The notes: generated by a model not told the origin, from the sequence alone. A DNA stretch of 64,000 nucleotides from Anniella stebbinsi (GCA_029215795.1 JARDYH010000007.1:74783763-74847762); one strand, 5' to 3'. Positions 23,190 through 34,130 are shown, counted from the stretch's first letter. Program-made: numbers and translations.

Positions 23190-24115
23190 GGGATGGGCAG
23201 AGGAAACCCACTCTTTCCATTGTCCTTCCTGGCAATCACCACTTATCAGGGAGGGGCCGTCTCCAGTTAGGCTAGGAAATGGTCCTGCTTGAAATCCTGC
23301 AGAGATGCTGCTGGTCACTGTTGACAGCACTGGGCTAGATGGACCAAGGCTCTGACTTAGGGTGACCAGATTTTTGAACCCAAAATCCTGGTCCAAAATG
23401 GCCACCCAAAACGGCCTCCCAAAGGGGGCATGCCCAGCCCCCCAAAAACATTTTTTTTAAAAAAGGCCACCCACCATGTGAGATCTGAACACCCCCCGCC
23501 ACCCCCCCCACCCAAAACAAACCCCACCACCACCAAGCCACCCCCCAAAAAAAACAAAGTGAGGGGGGAGGGGGCTTACCTGCTGGGGCCATCCGCTGGC
23601 GCCCACGGGCGCCAGAGGATGGCAGCGGACGGTCCCAGCAAGTAAGAAGGGCGACGCGGGAGGCAGGAGCCCCCCCCCACTTACCTGCCAGGGCAGCCGC
23701 TTCCCTTTGGTGCTCAAATCTACTGAGAAACAGGCTTTGCGGCCTGTCCCTCAGTAGCGCACCAGGTGATGACATCATCACCCGGCACGCTACTGAGGGA
23801 CAGGCCGCGAAGCCTGTTTCTCAGTAGAGTTGAGCACCGGAGGGATGTGGACGACCTGGCAGGTGGTGGTGGAGGGGTCCCCCCACCCGAAACCCCACCA
23901 CTAAGCCACCCATCCCCCCCAAAACCCAGCCCGGATCTACCGAGTCTACCACCGCTCGCCGCCACGTGACCCCCCGCAGTCCTGGTTTGCCCCTGATGCC
24001 CCCCGGTTGGCCCGGATCGCCCCAGGTTTCCCGGTTAGGACCGGGAAACCCTGGGCTATCTGGTCACCCTACTCTGACTCTGCATATGGCAGCTTCTTAT
24101 ATACCTGTTGACCTG
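23190..24115 (+). mobile_element. tRNA-SINE ('ctcagtggtagagca' family), split by a MITE
   Basis: 23190-23357 carries the SINE body ('aggaaatggtcctgcttgaaatcctg', 'gctagatggaccaagg'). It resumes at 24072-24115 ('ctctgactctgcatatggcagcttc'). The element at 23358-24071 is inserted between the two parts. The same family occurs at 25801-25960 (-) and around 37495/40640 (+). Confidence 0.75.
23358..24071. mobile_element. 714-bp hAT-like element with palindromic cargo
   Basis: The termini tagggtgaccagat and atctggtcacccta are inverted. The exact 8-bp target duplication CTCTGACT lies at 23350-23357 and 24072-24079, within a SINE. The interior contains a palindrome centred near 23774 ('ggtgatgacatcatcaccc') with 'caggccgcgaagcctg' arms. 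These closely resemble the palindromes in the neighbouring 21762-23116 element, although the TIR families differ. There is no coding capacity for a transposase. Confidence 0.85.
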
Positions 24116-24395
24116 CCCTCTCTGAGCATGCCAACAGTGACAAGAGTAGGGAGATGGACTAGCACCCTCCACTCCTCTGGTGCTCTCCCTTAGGTTGATT
24201 TGTACAGACTGGGCTAGAGAGAGAGGGCAAAGAAATGGGTAGCAGTGACGGTAGCGAGAGAGAGGTGGGCCCACTCCCAGAAGCGATAACTTTCCCAGCC
24301 TGCTGCTCCCGTTGAGAGGAGCACATGGTTTCTATACTTCTGTCTGTGGCCCTGCACCTCCCTCTTCCCCACAGGCCAACCTTCCCCTACCAGGC
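24116..24395. other. Intergenic DNA, no gene recognised
   Basis: I see nothing here that I can name. Confidence 0.3.
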
Positions 24396-24500
24396 ACCCT
24401 CCAGATGTGCTGGACTACAACACCCATCACCCACAGCCAGGGGGTGAGGATGATGGGAGTTGTAGTCTGGTGCCACTGGAAGGTGCCTGGTTGGGGGAAG
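24396..24500. repeat. 'cctccagatgtgctgga' hairpin repeat
   Basis: The inverted arms 'ggcaccctccagatg..ggactacaac' and 'agttgtagtctgg..ggaaggtgcc' surround 'ccatcacccacagcc'. This is one of at least six dispersed copies in the window. Confidence 0.6.
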
Positions 24501-25464
24501 CTGCCGTACTGCAAGGCAAAGCTTTTCAAGGACTGGCTGTCGAAACAAAGGCGAACAGTTCTCCCCGTCATGACAATTAGCTCCCGACATTCATATATCC
24601 CAGACCTCATTTCTATTGTTGGCTTATCATGGCCAGGCCCCACCATAAATTGCTCTTTAATCACCCCTCTCTTTCTCTCCCTCCTGGTCCTCCTGTAGAA
24701 CAGACAACAGTGAGAATCATTAGAGCTAATGTTTTCCTTTTTTTTTTTTAATCGTATGCTAAGACAAGCATCCCATAATTTGCTAGAATCAGGAAGAACG
24801 TCAATGTTGATGAATTTGCTAGAAACAAGGGCAGTACGGTGGGGGTGGGGTGGGGGCCAGACACAGGAGGACTATGATGAACAATCTCCCTGGACCGACT
24901 GACAGATCTGAAAATCCAAAAGGCTCTCCCCACACCCCCGTACAAAACTAACTAAAATGGGAGCATAATAATATAAGCCATGCTGAATCAAACCAAAAGC
25001 TCTTTCTTTGAGGTTCATCAGACAAGTATTTTATCACACTCGTACTCTAGCCCACTTAGGGGTGTCAGCACGTCCTTTAGACAACGGCGTCCATCTCCTG
25101 CCCGCCTCCGGCTCCTTCCGCTTGTTTTTCCATCGCAAAATAGCCCCTCCACCCAAAAAAAATCCAGCTTTTTTTAAAAAACCAGAATGTGCCGCGATCT
25201 CCTGCTGTGTACAGGAAAAGCGGCACAATCAAAATGGCCCCTGAATGGGCCACATGGCCTTTACTTACTTCCTCTTTCCCATCTGGGAAGAGAGAGGAAG
25301 TAATGAGGGACAGAAGCTGGGGTGGAGAAGCGATGGTAAGGAAATGCGGTTTTCCCCCTTGTCAGGCATTCTGGTGCGAACACTGATCAACCAGCCGCCT
25401 GTGGAACTTCCACAAGTAGGTAATGAGCGCAATATCACCCTCCCGGTTTATGCTCCCCAGCAAA
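24501..25464. other. Intergenic with short CR1 tail
   Basis: 24962-25006 ('gagcataataatataagcc..tgaatcaaacc') is a small minus-strand CR1-type tail. The rest is unassigned, including a poly-T run at 24740-24750. Confidence 0.35.
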
Positions 25465-25660
25465 CGATGTACAAAGTTGTCTGTTGTAGTTTTATTTCAT
25501 GCTGGTATTTGTTGTTTGTTGTTGTTCCTGTTTTCATTATGTTTTTTTAACATTGTTAATATCACATTGCTTTTTATTGTGTGTTGTTGTTGTCGTTGTC
25601 TGCCACCTTCGGAGGGCTCCTGCCCTGAAAGGCAGCCAAGAAATATTATACATAAATAAA
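25465..25660 (+). mobile_element. LINE 3' tail fragment
   Basis: The sequence 'gttgttgtcgttgtctgccacc..agggctcctgccctgaaaggcagccaagaaatatt' followed by ataaataaata resembles the 3' end layout of the L2/CR1-clade LINE tails at 1372 and 61565. It is diverged. Confidence 0.45.
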
Positions 25661-25960
25661 TAGGCCTACTGCCTCTGATACTGGAGATGGCATACAGCCA
25701 TTAGAATTAGTCAACATTGATAGCCTTCTCCTCCATGAGTTTACCTAATCCCTTGAAAGCCATCCAAGTTGCTGGTCACCACTACATCGGGCATGGTCCT
25801 TCAAAAATTGTCCAGAGTTTCAGGCAGGAGCTTTTCCCAGTTCTTCCTGGAGATGCCAGGGACTGAAGTGGGGATTTCCTGCATGCAAAGCATATGTTTT
25901 ACTACTGAGCTACAGCAGCCCCATCTGCCTTCATGGCTGAGTGGGGATTTGAACCCTAAT
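25661..25960 (-). mobile_element. CR1-type fragment plus tRNA-SINE
   Basis: 25661-25800 matches the interior of the CR1-type repeat at 9936-10480 ('aggcctactgcctctgatactgg', 'atagccttctcctccatgag'). 25801-25960 on the minus strand is the 'gcatgctttgcatgcag..ggttcaatcc' SINE family, with the B-box region at about 25855-25870. Confidence 0.6.
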
Positions 25961-25999
25961 GTCCCTGGTCCCAATGCAACTGGCCAACCCAACCTGGTG

Positions 26000-26110
26000 C
26001 CTTTCCAGATAACCAGATGTCTGGGACTCCAACATCCATCAGCCCCAGCCAGCATAGTTAATAGTCAAAAGGTCTGGGATTTGTAATCCAAAACATCAGG
26101 AGGGCAACAG
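26000..26110. repeat. Hairpin repeat copy
   Basis: The sequence 'ccagatgtctgggactccaacatccatcagccccagccagcat' with inverted partner 'ggtctgggatttgtaatccaaaacatcaggagg' belongs to the 'cctccagatgt' dispersed repeat. Confidence 0.55.
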
Positions 26111-26639
26111 GTAGAGGAAACAGGTAGGGCTGCTGCTCTATGGAACACAGTCAAAACCGATCTGAGGAAATGCTACATCGGCATATGGCCTGGAATGGGG
26201 GGAAAGTAGCAGTGAGGGAGGGTGGCTAATTAGTGTCTTGGCTATGCTGACTGGTGCATGATGGGATTTGAAAAAAGTAGAGGAGCAGCTCCTCTGCTAT
26301 ACACGTATACACTGGTAAACACAACAAGTCTATGAACTCCCTTAATAAGATGGCCTTTAACCTCAGTAGCTGGGAGATGGAAGACACCTCTGAGCACTGG
26401 AAAACTATTGCACAGTGCAGCTGTTCAGCTTCAGGCTTGATCCAGCCTTCTGTTGCATATAAATCCCTGGCATCTCTAGTTAAAAAGGAAGGATCACAGG
26501 TAGCAGAGGACGGGAAAGACATCTGCCTGAGGCCCTTGAGAATTGCTGGCCACCAGAGGAGACGTTGAGTGCCATTTTAGCATACTTGGGTGCCATTTCT
26601 CTTGACTGCACTTGCGAGAATGTAGGTTTTGAAGGCTCC

Positions 26640-27310
26640 CATAAAGAGCTAGTGTCGAGGGTAGGCATGGCTGGGCACCTGTTGATAGCCCACATCCCAG
26701 CAGGGAGCCCACTGACAAGAGCCCCCACCCTGAACTTGCTCCTCTTCCCCGTTGCAAACCGCTGCTTCTCCTGCCTCTTGCACTGTTGCAAACTACCTGT
26801 TCTACCACTCAATCAATGGTGGTGGTGAAAAGATGGAGCAAGGGATGCCCCTACCTTCATGCTTAGGGTGACCATATGAAAAGGAGGACAGGGCTCCTGT
26901 ATATTTAAAGGTTGTGTAGAAAAGGGAATTTCAGCAGTTGCCGTTTGTATGCATGCAGCACCTGGTGAAATTCCCTCTTCATCACAACAGTTAAAGCTGC
27001 AGGAGCCCTGCCCTCTTTTGCATCTGGTCAAGAAGGCAGGGCTCCTGCAGCTTTTACTGTTGTGATGAGGTAGGGATTTCACCAGCTGCTGCCTGCATAC
27101 AAATGACACCTGCTGAAATTCCCTTTTCTATACAACTGTTAAAGATGCAGGAGCCCTGTCCTCCTTTTTACATGGTCACTCTGGCTCTCTACCTGCCCAG
27201 CAAGTGGTAGCAACGATAAGGAGCAATAGCAGCTCATGGCAATGACAATAAGAATATGGACACACTGAAGGAGAGGCCCAATTGCCGTTCCCAATAGTCC
27301 TCAAAATCCT
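26640..27310 (+). repeat. Repeat unit interrupted by MITE copy B
   Basis: 26640-26863 plus 27184-27310 align in order with the uninterrupted stretch 28060-28400 ('ggcaggcatggtctg', 'gcctcttgc', 'ggtggtggtgaaaagatggagcaaggga', 'agcaagtggtagcaac', 'actgaaggagagg'). The MITE at 26864-27183 splits this copy. No coding was recognised. Confidence 0.6.
26864..27183 (-). mobile_element. 320-bp nested-palindrome MITE (copy B)
   Basis: It begins tagggtgaccatatgaaaag and ends in 'acatggtcactct'. It is internally palindromic at two levels. The junction shows the complete inner TIR-like 'tctggtca' on the left half, so it is in the opposite orientation to copies A, C, F and G. No matching target duplication is visible. 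Confidence 0.75.
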
Positions 27311-28059
27311 GGAGCCAGCACTGTTCCCCTGTATCAAAACTCCCTGTACAAAGAGTATGCCAGGGTTTAAAACATTAGATTATCCTTCTCCCTGATATAC
27401 TTATATTTTATGTGCAGGGAGGGTGGTGTTTTTTTTGTTTTTTGGGGGGGAGGATATGGGGAAAGGTTCTTCAAACATGCAATTCCTCCACCTGCAAATT
27501 TCAAATGGATCAGTCCAATAGGAGTTGAACCACACAATGCTCTAACAGGAAAACATGGCTGCCATGAACAGTCATGGGAACCAAATCTGGGCTGCTGCCC
27601 TTCAGCCATGATTATTTTCCTCCATAATCCATCTTGTCGTCATCTATGGGAGATTTATTGGAAGAGGTTCACATCAGGCAAAACTGATCTATCTTTGGGG
27701 AAAACATAGCTCCAAATACTTACAGGGGTGTGCCAAAAACTGATCTGGGCTGAAGTTCCATACCACAAGAGGGGAGCCAACCAGAGCTGAAGAGTTGGAA
27801 AAGACAAAGGTGGAGACTGCATGACTTGGCCCAAAATCAGGTCTATATATTTTGTGAGCCACCCAAGGTGAATGCAAGCCACTAGTCATGAATTGGGGCC
27901 TGCCGGGTGCTTGACAACAGCTGTTTGGCTGTCCCACAAAAGGAGGAAAAAAAGAGAAAAAGACAAGAAAGCCCCAATAACATGAATTTTATTGAGCCTT
28001 TACATGGGCTGAGGTCACTCAGTGGTCCATTTTGTTCAGGCTTGGTTTATGCCCTAGCC
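27311..28059. other. Intergenic DNA, no gene recognised
   Basis: Contains T/G homopolymer runs near 27428-27450. I found no gene or assigned repeat. Confidence 0.35.
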
Positions 28060-28400
28060 ATGGTATCAAGGGCAGGCATGGTCTGACCCACTGAGAAGAG
28101 CCCCCTGGAATTGCTCTTCCTCTTCACCATTGCAACCTGCTTGTTCACCTGCCTCTTGCTCTGGCCTGGACGATGGTGGTGGTGAGCAGATGGAACAGGA
28201 GATGCCCCTGCCTACTTGCTCACTAGCTATCTGCCTGTGAAGCAAGCAAGTGGTGGTGATGACGAGGAAGAGGACCAATAGCAGATGGTAACAATGAGAG
28301 TGAGAAGGCAGACTCCCTGAAGGAGGGGGGCCATTCAGAGACTCCTGCCTGAGGCCCCCAAAATATAGAGCAGGTACTGTGACCCAGTCAGGCAACTGCC
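28060..28400 (+). repeat. Repeat unit, uninterrupted copy
   Basis: Direct-orientation partner of 26640-27310, 1.4 kb away, lacking the MITE. It gives the pre-insertion state of that site. Confidence 0.6.
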
Positions 28401-30646
28401 GTCCTTGTAAATAGCTTTCTTTTAAAATAGGGGACTTAAGACTCAACACAATCCTCTAATTTTCCTTTAACAGCTATTCCCAACTGTGTAAGGACCCTTC
28501 TCAGCAGCGCAACAATCTTATCTGTTCTTACATCAGATGTGGCCTAATGTGGAAAACAGAAGCCTGGCAGAAATGAAACACCAGCCTGCCCTAAATCAAC
28601 TCAAGTGTAAGTATTTGGACTTCCATGGATAACGGATTGAGGCATTAGGCAGTCTTGGAATCTGGGGGCTCCTTCAGCTACCTCTGGGGAAGGAGTGTAA
28701 TACAGCCTGGTGGTCTCAGAAGGAGAGCGCTGGAAGCCAAGGCTTCTCTTGCCCCAGGTAAGGAAAGGCAGGAAAGAGCAGTGGTTATAGTCCCATACAT
28801 GAGAGACATGAGCTGGGTGATGCTATGCAAAAGGCTGGGAATCCTTCAATAGCTGCATTATGAGTTGAGACTTAATGTTTGAAAACCTCAAGCCCATGAT
28901 TAGTTAGCTGCCATGCCCTCTTTAGACAAAGTCTGTAGCTGGCCTGGCATCAGTAGGCGGCATTCCTGGGTAGCTGCTAGGGCCTCAATGAGCCACCCAG
29001 ATGCTTGCCATCAGCCCTTTGGTCAGCAGTGGGTGGAAGACCACCGTTTTAATTTCCCACAGTACAGCATTGCTCTGGGCCGTTGTGGGAAACAGCATGC
29101 CACCTGCCTTTGATCACAGTGCTACTGCCATATAAGCCCAGCCACCATGGTTCCCACTCACATATTGCTGGGGGGAGGCATCAAACCTGGAGCCAGCTGT
29201 GGTTCTATGGAAGGTAAGAATGCCCCAGTCACATTGGTTTCAATGGGATGCCATCCAAGAGGGGAAACCATGTTAACGCAATACAGGAAATGTCGGCAAA
29301 GAGTCTTACGGCACATTAAAGGTGATCCAATTCACCAGCTTTTTCCGACTTTGGATCCTCAGATATTGTTTGACTATAAGTCCCATCATCTCCAGTCAGC
29401 AAGACCAATGGTTGGGGATTCTGAGAGCTGTACTCCAGTGCCATCTGGAGACCCGTGGTTGGGAAAGGCTGGATAAACTTCCATGGGTCTTAGGTCACAT
29501 CCTGACATTCATGAAGTGATCCACTAACCAACCCTGAATATAGAAAGGGAAAAATATATTGTCCCCATCCCACCCACCCTGCGATACAAGAGTGAGCTGA
29601 AGGTGTGTCATAGTATGTTGCATGGCTTCCCCGAAATCAGAAGCCAGTCAAATGAGCCACTTCACTGGTGATGAATAGGCACAGCAAGATCAACAGTGAA
29701 AATAAATATCTGAAGAAGGACAATGGCTTGTTGTGGTGAGTTAGCCACACCCAGGAATGGTTGACGTCTATCCCCACAGTATCAAATTGGCATATGGATC
29801 CTTATGTGGGGGGATTCACTTCTGAGTCTCCCGTCAGGTGGATTCAGAAGAGTGTCCCACCGCACCCCATGCAAATACTGTCAGAGAGGAGGGAAGGTGC
29901 AGGATGTATGGGCTAGCCCCCTGCCATGGCCATGCCACCATCCCACACACACAGTGGCTGCACATTCAGAGTACATCAGAAGGAGATGTATTTGTGTACT
30001 GATGTACTTATAGAGCTCCTCCATGCAAGGGAAGATCGTGCCCCAATCAGAACGCATTAGTATGTGTGCAGAACCCTTTCTGATGCAGTTCTGAACATGT
30101 GGAGTGGGGGGGATGGCTTCTGGCACATTGGCATTGAAGAGGGGTAGAGCTAACCCACATGGTCCCACGATCCTCCTCACCCATTCTTTCAACACATGCG
30201 CTGTGCCTGTTTGTTTGTGTATTCTGAACCCCTCTTTTGAAACATTTGTCAGCTCTAAGGCAATGCCACAGAAAGTCCTGGGAGTTTAGTAGCGGATTCA
30301 CTGTATCACTCATTCACACACACACACATCTTTGGAAAGTATTCCCCTCCCAATAAACCTTGTGAAGGTTTACAATGGCCAGCAATTCTGGAGATACTGG
30401 CCAAGGTCCAAACGAACCATACAGTTACTTCTACAAACCCAATGGAGCTTTAGATTTGGGAGTGGGGGACGCATCAGACAAACCTGGGTTCAAATCTCTA
30501 CTCAGCTACAAAATTGACTGCCTTGAATCATACATTCACTCTTCCTCTCAACATAAATCTATCTTACAGGGCTGTTGTGAAGATGACCCAACCTTCTCCC
30601 CTTCCCCCAATGTTACATCTGAGTTTCTTGGACAGATGGTGAGAGC
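28401..30646. other. Intergenic, hairpin repeat at 29345-29470
   Basis: 29345-29470 ('gactataagtcccatcatctcc..cagtgccatctggag') is a 'cctccagatgt' hairpin repeat, preceded at about 29293-29325 by a fragment of the 'gtcttgtggcac' repeat. (CA)n lies at 30316-30328. No gene was recognised. Confidence 0.4.
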
Positions 30647-30964
30647 TAAGGTGTCCATATGAGAAGGATGACAGAACTCCTGTATCTTTAACAGTTCTGT
30701 TGAAAAGGGAATTTCAGCCAGTGTCATTTGTAGGCATGCAGCACCTGGTGAAATCCCCTCTTCATCACAACAGTTAAAGCTGCAGTTCTACCTAGAGTGA
30801 CCAGATACAAAAGAGGGCAGGGCTCTTGCAGCTTTAACTGTTGTGATGAAGAGGGAATTTTACCAGGTGCTGCATGCATATAAATGACACCTGCTGAAAT
30901 TCCCTCTTCTATTCAGCTGTTAAAGATACAGGAGCCCTGTCCTCCTCTTCATATGCTCACCCTA
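30647..30964 (+). mobile_element. 320-bp nested-palindrome MITE (copy C)
   Basis: The ends taaggtgtccatatgagaag and cttcatatgctcacccta are inverted. The inner junction 'ctacctagagtgaccagatac' keeps the TIR-like motif on the right half. It is of the same subfamily as copies B and D ('gcatgcagcacctgg'). Confidence 0.78.
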
Positions 30965-31056
30965 ATAAAGTCATAAGAGTGCGGTGCAATCAGAGCTCTC
31001 TCTTCCTCTCTCATCCAAGCTGGCTGCAAATCTGGTAGATTCTGAAGATTTACAAA

Positions 31057-31057
<1 letters not shown>

Positions 31058-31089
<32 letters not shown>

Positions 31090-31107
31090 AATAATAATAA
31101 TAATAAA
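31058..31107. repeat. (TTA)n/(TAA)n mirror microsatellite
   Basis: A TTA tract switches to TAA near 31087, so the microsatellite is itself an inverted repeat. Confidence 0.9.
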
Positions 31108-31258
31108 TTGTAGCCCTTATGGGAAGTCTCAAGTCTTTCCGGAACTAAAAACCACTCCTGAAGGAAATAGGATGTGCAGAAATTAAAATTCAGCCTGCTA
31201 TCCCCTTCTCAACGAAGATTTTACCCACCGACCTTCAGACACACACCTTGCCACTTAC

Positions 31259-31620
31259 CTCCGAAGGCTGGAGCAGCAGCCGGACTCCTGGGTCCCTTGA
31301 AGAAAGAGAGGCTATATTGCCTCGCTAGTGCCCAGCCTTATCCCCAGGCTTTCTTTGAAGGCACCTCCGTTCTTCTTTGCCGAGTTTTGAAGCCACTCTC
31401 GCAAGCCTTTCGCCCCCTCAACCTGATCCTTCTGTAGAGCGTAAAAAGTGTAGCGGAGCGATTGAACGGCTCCTGTCCCATAGGCAGCCCCGGGGTGGGG
31501 CTAAGGAGAGTGGGCGGGGCCTCGAGGAAAGCCGCCGTGTGGGCGACTGGAGGCGCTTGGCGCTCTTGCAGGCTGATCGGGAGACACCAAAATAGAGCAA
31601 CCCTCACCCCTTGCGCAGTC
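31259..31620 (-). promoter_or_regulatory. Candidate CpG promoter and 5' exon
   Basis: 31370-31610 holds about 16 CpGs in a CpG-poor neighbourhood and a GC box (gggcggggcc at about 31511-31520), with no match to the CpG-rich transposons nearby. On the minus strand the sequence then reaches a perfect splice donor, cggAG|GTAAGTgg, with the exon end at 31259 and the intron start at 31258. The next convincing minus-strand acceptor I checked is the one just before the receptor ATG at 9833. A first non-coding exon of that gene with a 21-kb intron is therefore plausible but unproven. It could also serve an unrelated non-coding transcript. Confidence 0.4.
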
Positions 31621-31738
31621 CTCTTCTGGATGTTTCCTCAGAAGTAGCTCCCGCATGAGTTCAAAGAGGCTCCCTCCCAGGTATCAGGCATAACATTGCA
31701 GCCTCCTTGAGCAATGCCTGAAGTGTGGGAGTGGATGC

Positions 31739-31739
<1 letters not shown>

Positions 31740-31790
<51 letters not shown>

Positions 31791-31791
31791 G
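31740..31791. repeat. (GATA)n microsatellite
   Basis: Thirteen or so uninterrupted tetranucleotide units. Confidence 0.97.
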
Positions 31792-32031
31792 ATACACAGA
31801 CAGACACTTCTTGGGAGAGGAAACCTCATTGAATCCCGGGAGAGCAACCTCCAAGTAAACATGCAAAGGATCGGGTTGCAGGCTGTCGGAATGGAAAGAG
31901 GAGGTGTCTGGATTTGAGAGAGAAAACAGCAGCAGGACTAAACGACTGGAGTAGTTTTGTTATTAATAATAGTAGTAGTATTGTTATTAGTAGAATTATT
32001 GGACAAATTCCTAGAGGAAGGCTATCAATAG

Positions 32032-32320
32032 TAGGGTGAGTATATGAAAAAGAGGACAGGGCTCCTGTATCTTTAACAGCTGAATAGAAGAGGAATTTCA
32101 GTAGGTGTCATTTATATGCATGCAGCACCTGGTGAAATTCCCTCTTCTTCACAACAGTTAAAGCTGCAAGAGCCCTGCCCCATTTTGTATCTGGTCACGC
32201 TAGGTAGGGCTTCTGCAGCTTTTTAACTGTTGTGCTGAAGAGGGAATTTCACTAGGTGCTGCATGCATACAAATCACACCTGTTGAAATTCCCTTTCCTG
32301 TACAATTGTTAAAGATACAG
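32032..32320 (-). mobile_element. Nested-palindrome MITE (copy D), right end missing
   Basis: Starts tagggtgagtatatgaaaaag and follows the 320-bp family through 'acaattgttaaagatacag', then stops about 30 bp before the expected right terminus. It is in the same orientation as B and E. It lies only 67 bp from copy E. Confidence 0.75.
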
Positions 32321-32387
32321 TTGGTTGGTTACAGAGTATTATAGGGATGCTGTGAGTCCCCGGTTGGGTCCATGAGGACAGTGAACC

Positions 32388-32707
32388 TAGGCTGACCATC
32401 TGAAAAGGAGGACAGGGCTCATGTAACTTTAACAATTGTAGAGAAAAGGGAATTTCAGCCAGTGTCATTTGTATGCAATTAGTTCCTGGTGAAATCCCCT
32501 CTTCAGCACAACAGTTAAAGTTGCAGGGGCCCTGCCTTCTTTTGTATATGGTCACTCTAGTGTAGTGCCTGCAACTTTAACTGTTGTGATGAAGAGGGAA
32601 TTTCACCAGGAACTAATTGCATACAAATGACACTGGCTGAAATTCCCTTTTCTCTACAACTATTAAAGTTACATGAGCCCTGTCCTCCTTTTCAGATGGT
32701 CAGCCTA
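32388..32707 (-). mobile_element. 320-bp nested-palindrome MITE (copy E)
   Basis: The termini taggctgaccatctgaaaag and cttttcagatggtcagccta are perfect inverted repeats. The flanks agtgaacc (32380-32387) and agtgaatc (32708-32715) give a 7/8 target duplication. The junction 'ggtcactctagtgtagtgcctgc' is the reverse complement of that in copy A. Confidence 0.88.
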
Positions 32708-32814
32708 AGTGAATCTTCTCGTGTCCAGCCCTCATAGTTCCAACTGGATGCGCCCTGCACTGGGACAGACCCATGTCTGAGCACTCGCAAGCCCCTGTAA
32801 GCACACAGGCATGA

Positions 32815-33060
32815 GTCCACCCTGAGAAAGTGCACTTTCTGGAGCCTCTGAAAAGCATGATTTTCCCTCCTCTGCTGCACTCGAGGCCTAAATGCCCTCT
32901 TAATGCAAGGCTATCTTGTATTAAGAGAACCTTTAAAACCCCAATTGGAGGAAGGATGGGAGAGTGTGCTTTCCAGAGCCTCTGGAAAGTGCGCATTTCC
33001 CCCTCCTCCATGCTAATGGTATCATTAGTGCAGCGGGAGGGGGGGAACTGAGGGGGGTTA
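32815..33060. repeat. Hairpin repeat related to 21258-21682 interior
   Basis: Inverted pieces 'gtgcactttctggagcctctg' and 'cagagcctctggaaagtgcgc', plus 'cccaattggagga', resemble the interior of the 425-bp MITE. No TIRs were found. Confidence 0.45.
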
Positions 33061-33214
33061 CTGAGGGCTCGCAGGGGCTCGCGAGCCTTGTGCGGCTTGG
33101 CTCACTGGGGTGGACCATGCAATCAGGGGAAGCAATCATGGGGCAAATGCAGGATGTGTCCCTAAAACCCTATTTATTTATGCATTTACTAATGCATAGA
33201 TTCAGTTTCACAAG

Positions 33215-33350
33215 AAGACATTACTTCAGGCTTCAACCACATGGAGATATTTTAATTGATTTCAATTAATTAATGCATTCTGAAAACAAAATAGTCTGTG
33301 GTGTACACTTCTAGGGTCCCCTTAGTATATATACCAAGGTTCAGGAGTCT
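33215..33350 (+). repeat. Dispersed A/T-rich repeat, copy 1 of 3
   Basis: Shares 'ttcaaccacatgga', 'aattgatttcaattaattaatgcatt' (in shortened form) and 'tctagggtccccttagtata' with 35215-35335 and 35965-36100. The class is unknown. Confidence 0.55.
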
Positions 33351-33601
33351 ACGGCTCAGTTTGGATGGCACTTTAGGCAGTGGGGGTGGGGGAAATAGCC
33401 GTCACCATGTGTTATGTTGCCGGTATTCCCCACACACCATGTCCTCCCCCCCACCCCCGTCGCGCAGCTGAAAGTCCCATCGCCCTTCCGGGTGGCTGGC
33501 ACTCCTCCCTCAGTCCTCCCAGCCCTATCCCATCATGCATTGCAAGTTCTTCCAGCTGTAAAGGAGCAGCCGGAGTGCTTTTGGCTGCTCCTGCTGCAGA
33601 G

Positions 33602-34130
33602 TAGGGGTGTGCACGGACCCCCCGAATCGGATCGGGACTCGGATCAGGACCTCCAATTTTGTCCTGGATCAGATCGGACAAAATCAGAGCCCCCCCGGAC
33701 CGGATTGGGTCCGATCCCAATCCAAAAATCGGACATCCGATTTTTGGATCGGCCGCCTGGTGCGCTACCTAGGGGCAGGCCGCGAAGCCTGCTCGCAATA
33801 GCGGCCAGCGGCGGATGGGAGTGGACATCCCCGGAAGGTAAGCCCCCTGCCCCCGTTGTCCACTTCCATTGGCGGGCGCCCACTGCCTCCCGCCGATGGA
33901 AGCGGACAGCCCCCACCAGGGAAGCCCTCCCTGCTGTCCGCTTCCATCAGCGGGTGCCTGCTGACGCCCGCCAATGGAAGCGGCAGCGGGCGCCAGCAGG
34001 CACCCGCCGATCCTCTGATCCATCCGATCTGGATCGGGACCTTTCCAGATCAGATCGGTTTGGATCGAACGATCCAGCGGTGAGGTTGGAAATCGGATAA
34101 ATGTATCCGATTTCCCCTGGATTGGATGGG
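33602..34130. mobile_element. hAT-like TAGGGGTGTGCAC element, right end truncated
   Basis: The left end taggggtgtgcacggacccc is intact and is followed by gatccg-rich DNA, 'aggccgcgaagcctgc', and GC-rich 'ggcgggcgcc' blocks. Near 34085-34110 it has the 'aaatcggataaat..tatccgattt' signature that lies about 55 bp inside the terminus of the 21762 element, but the final terminus and target duplication are missing. Confidence 0.7.
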
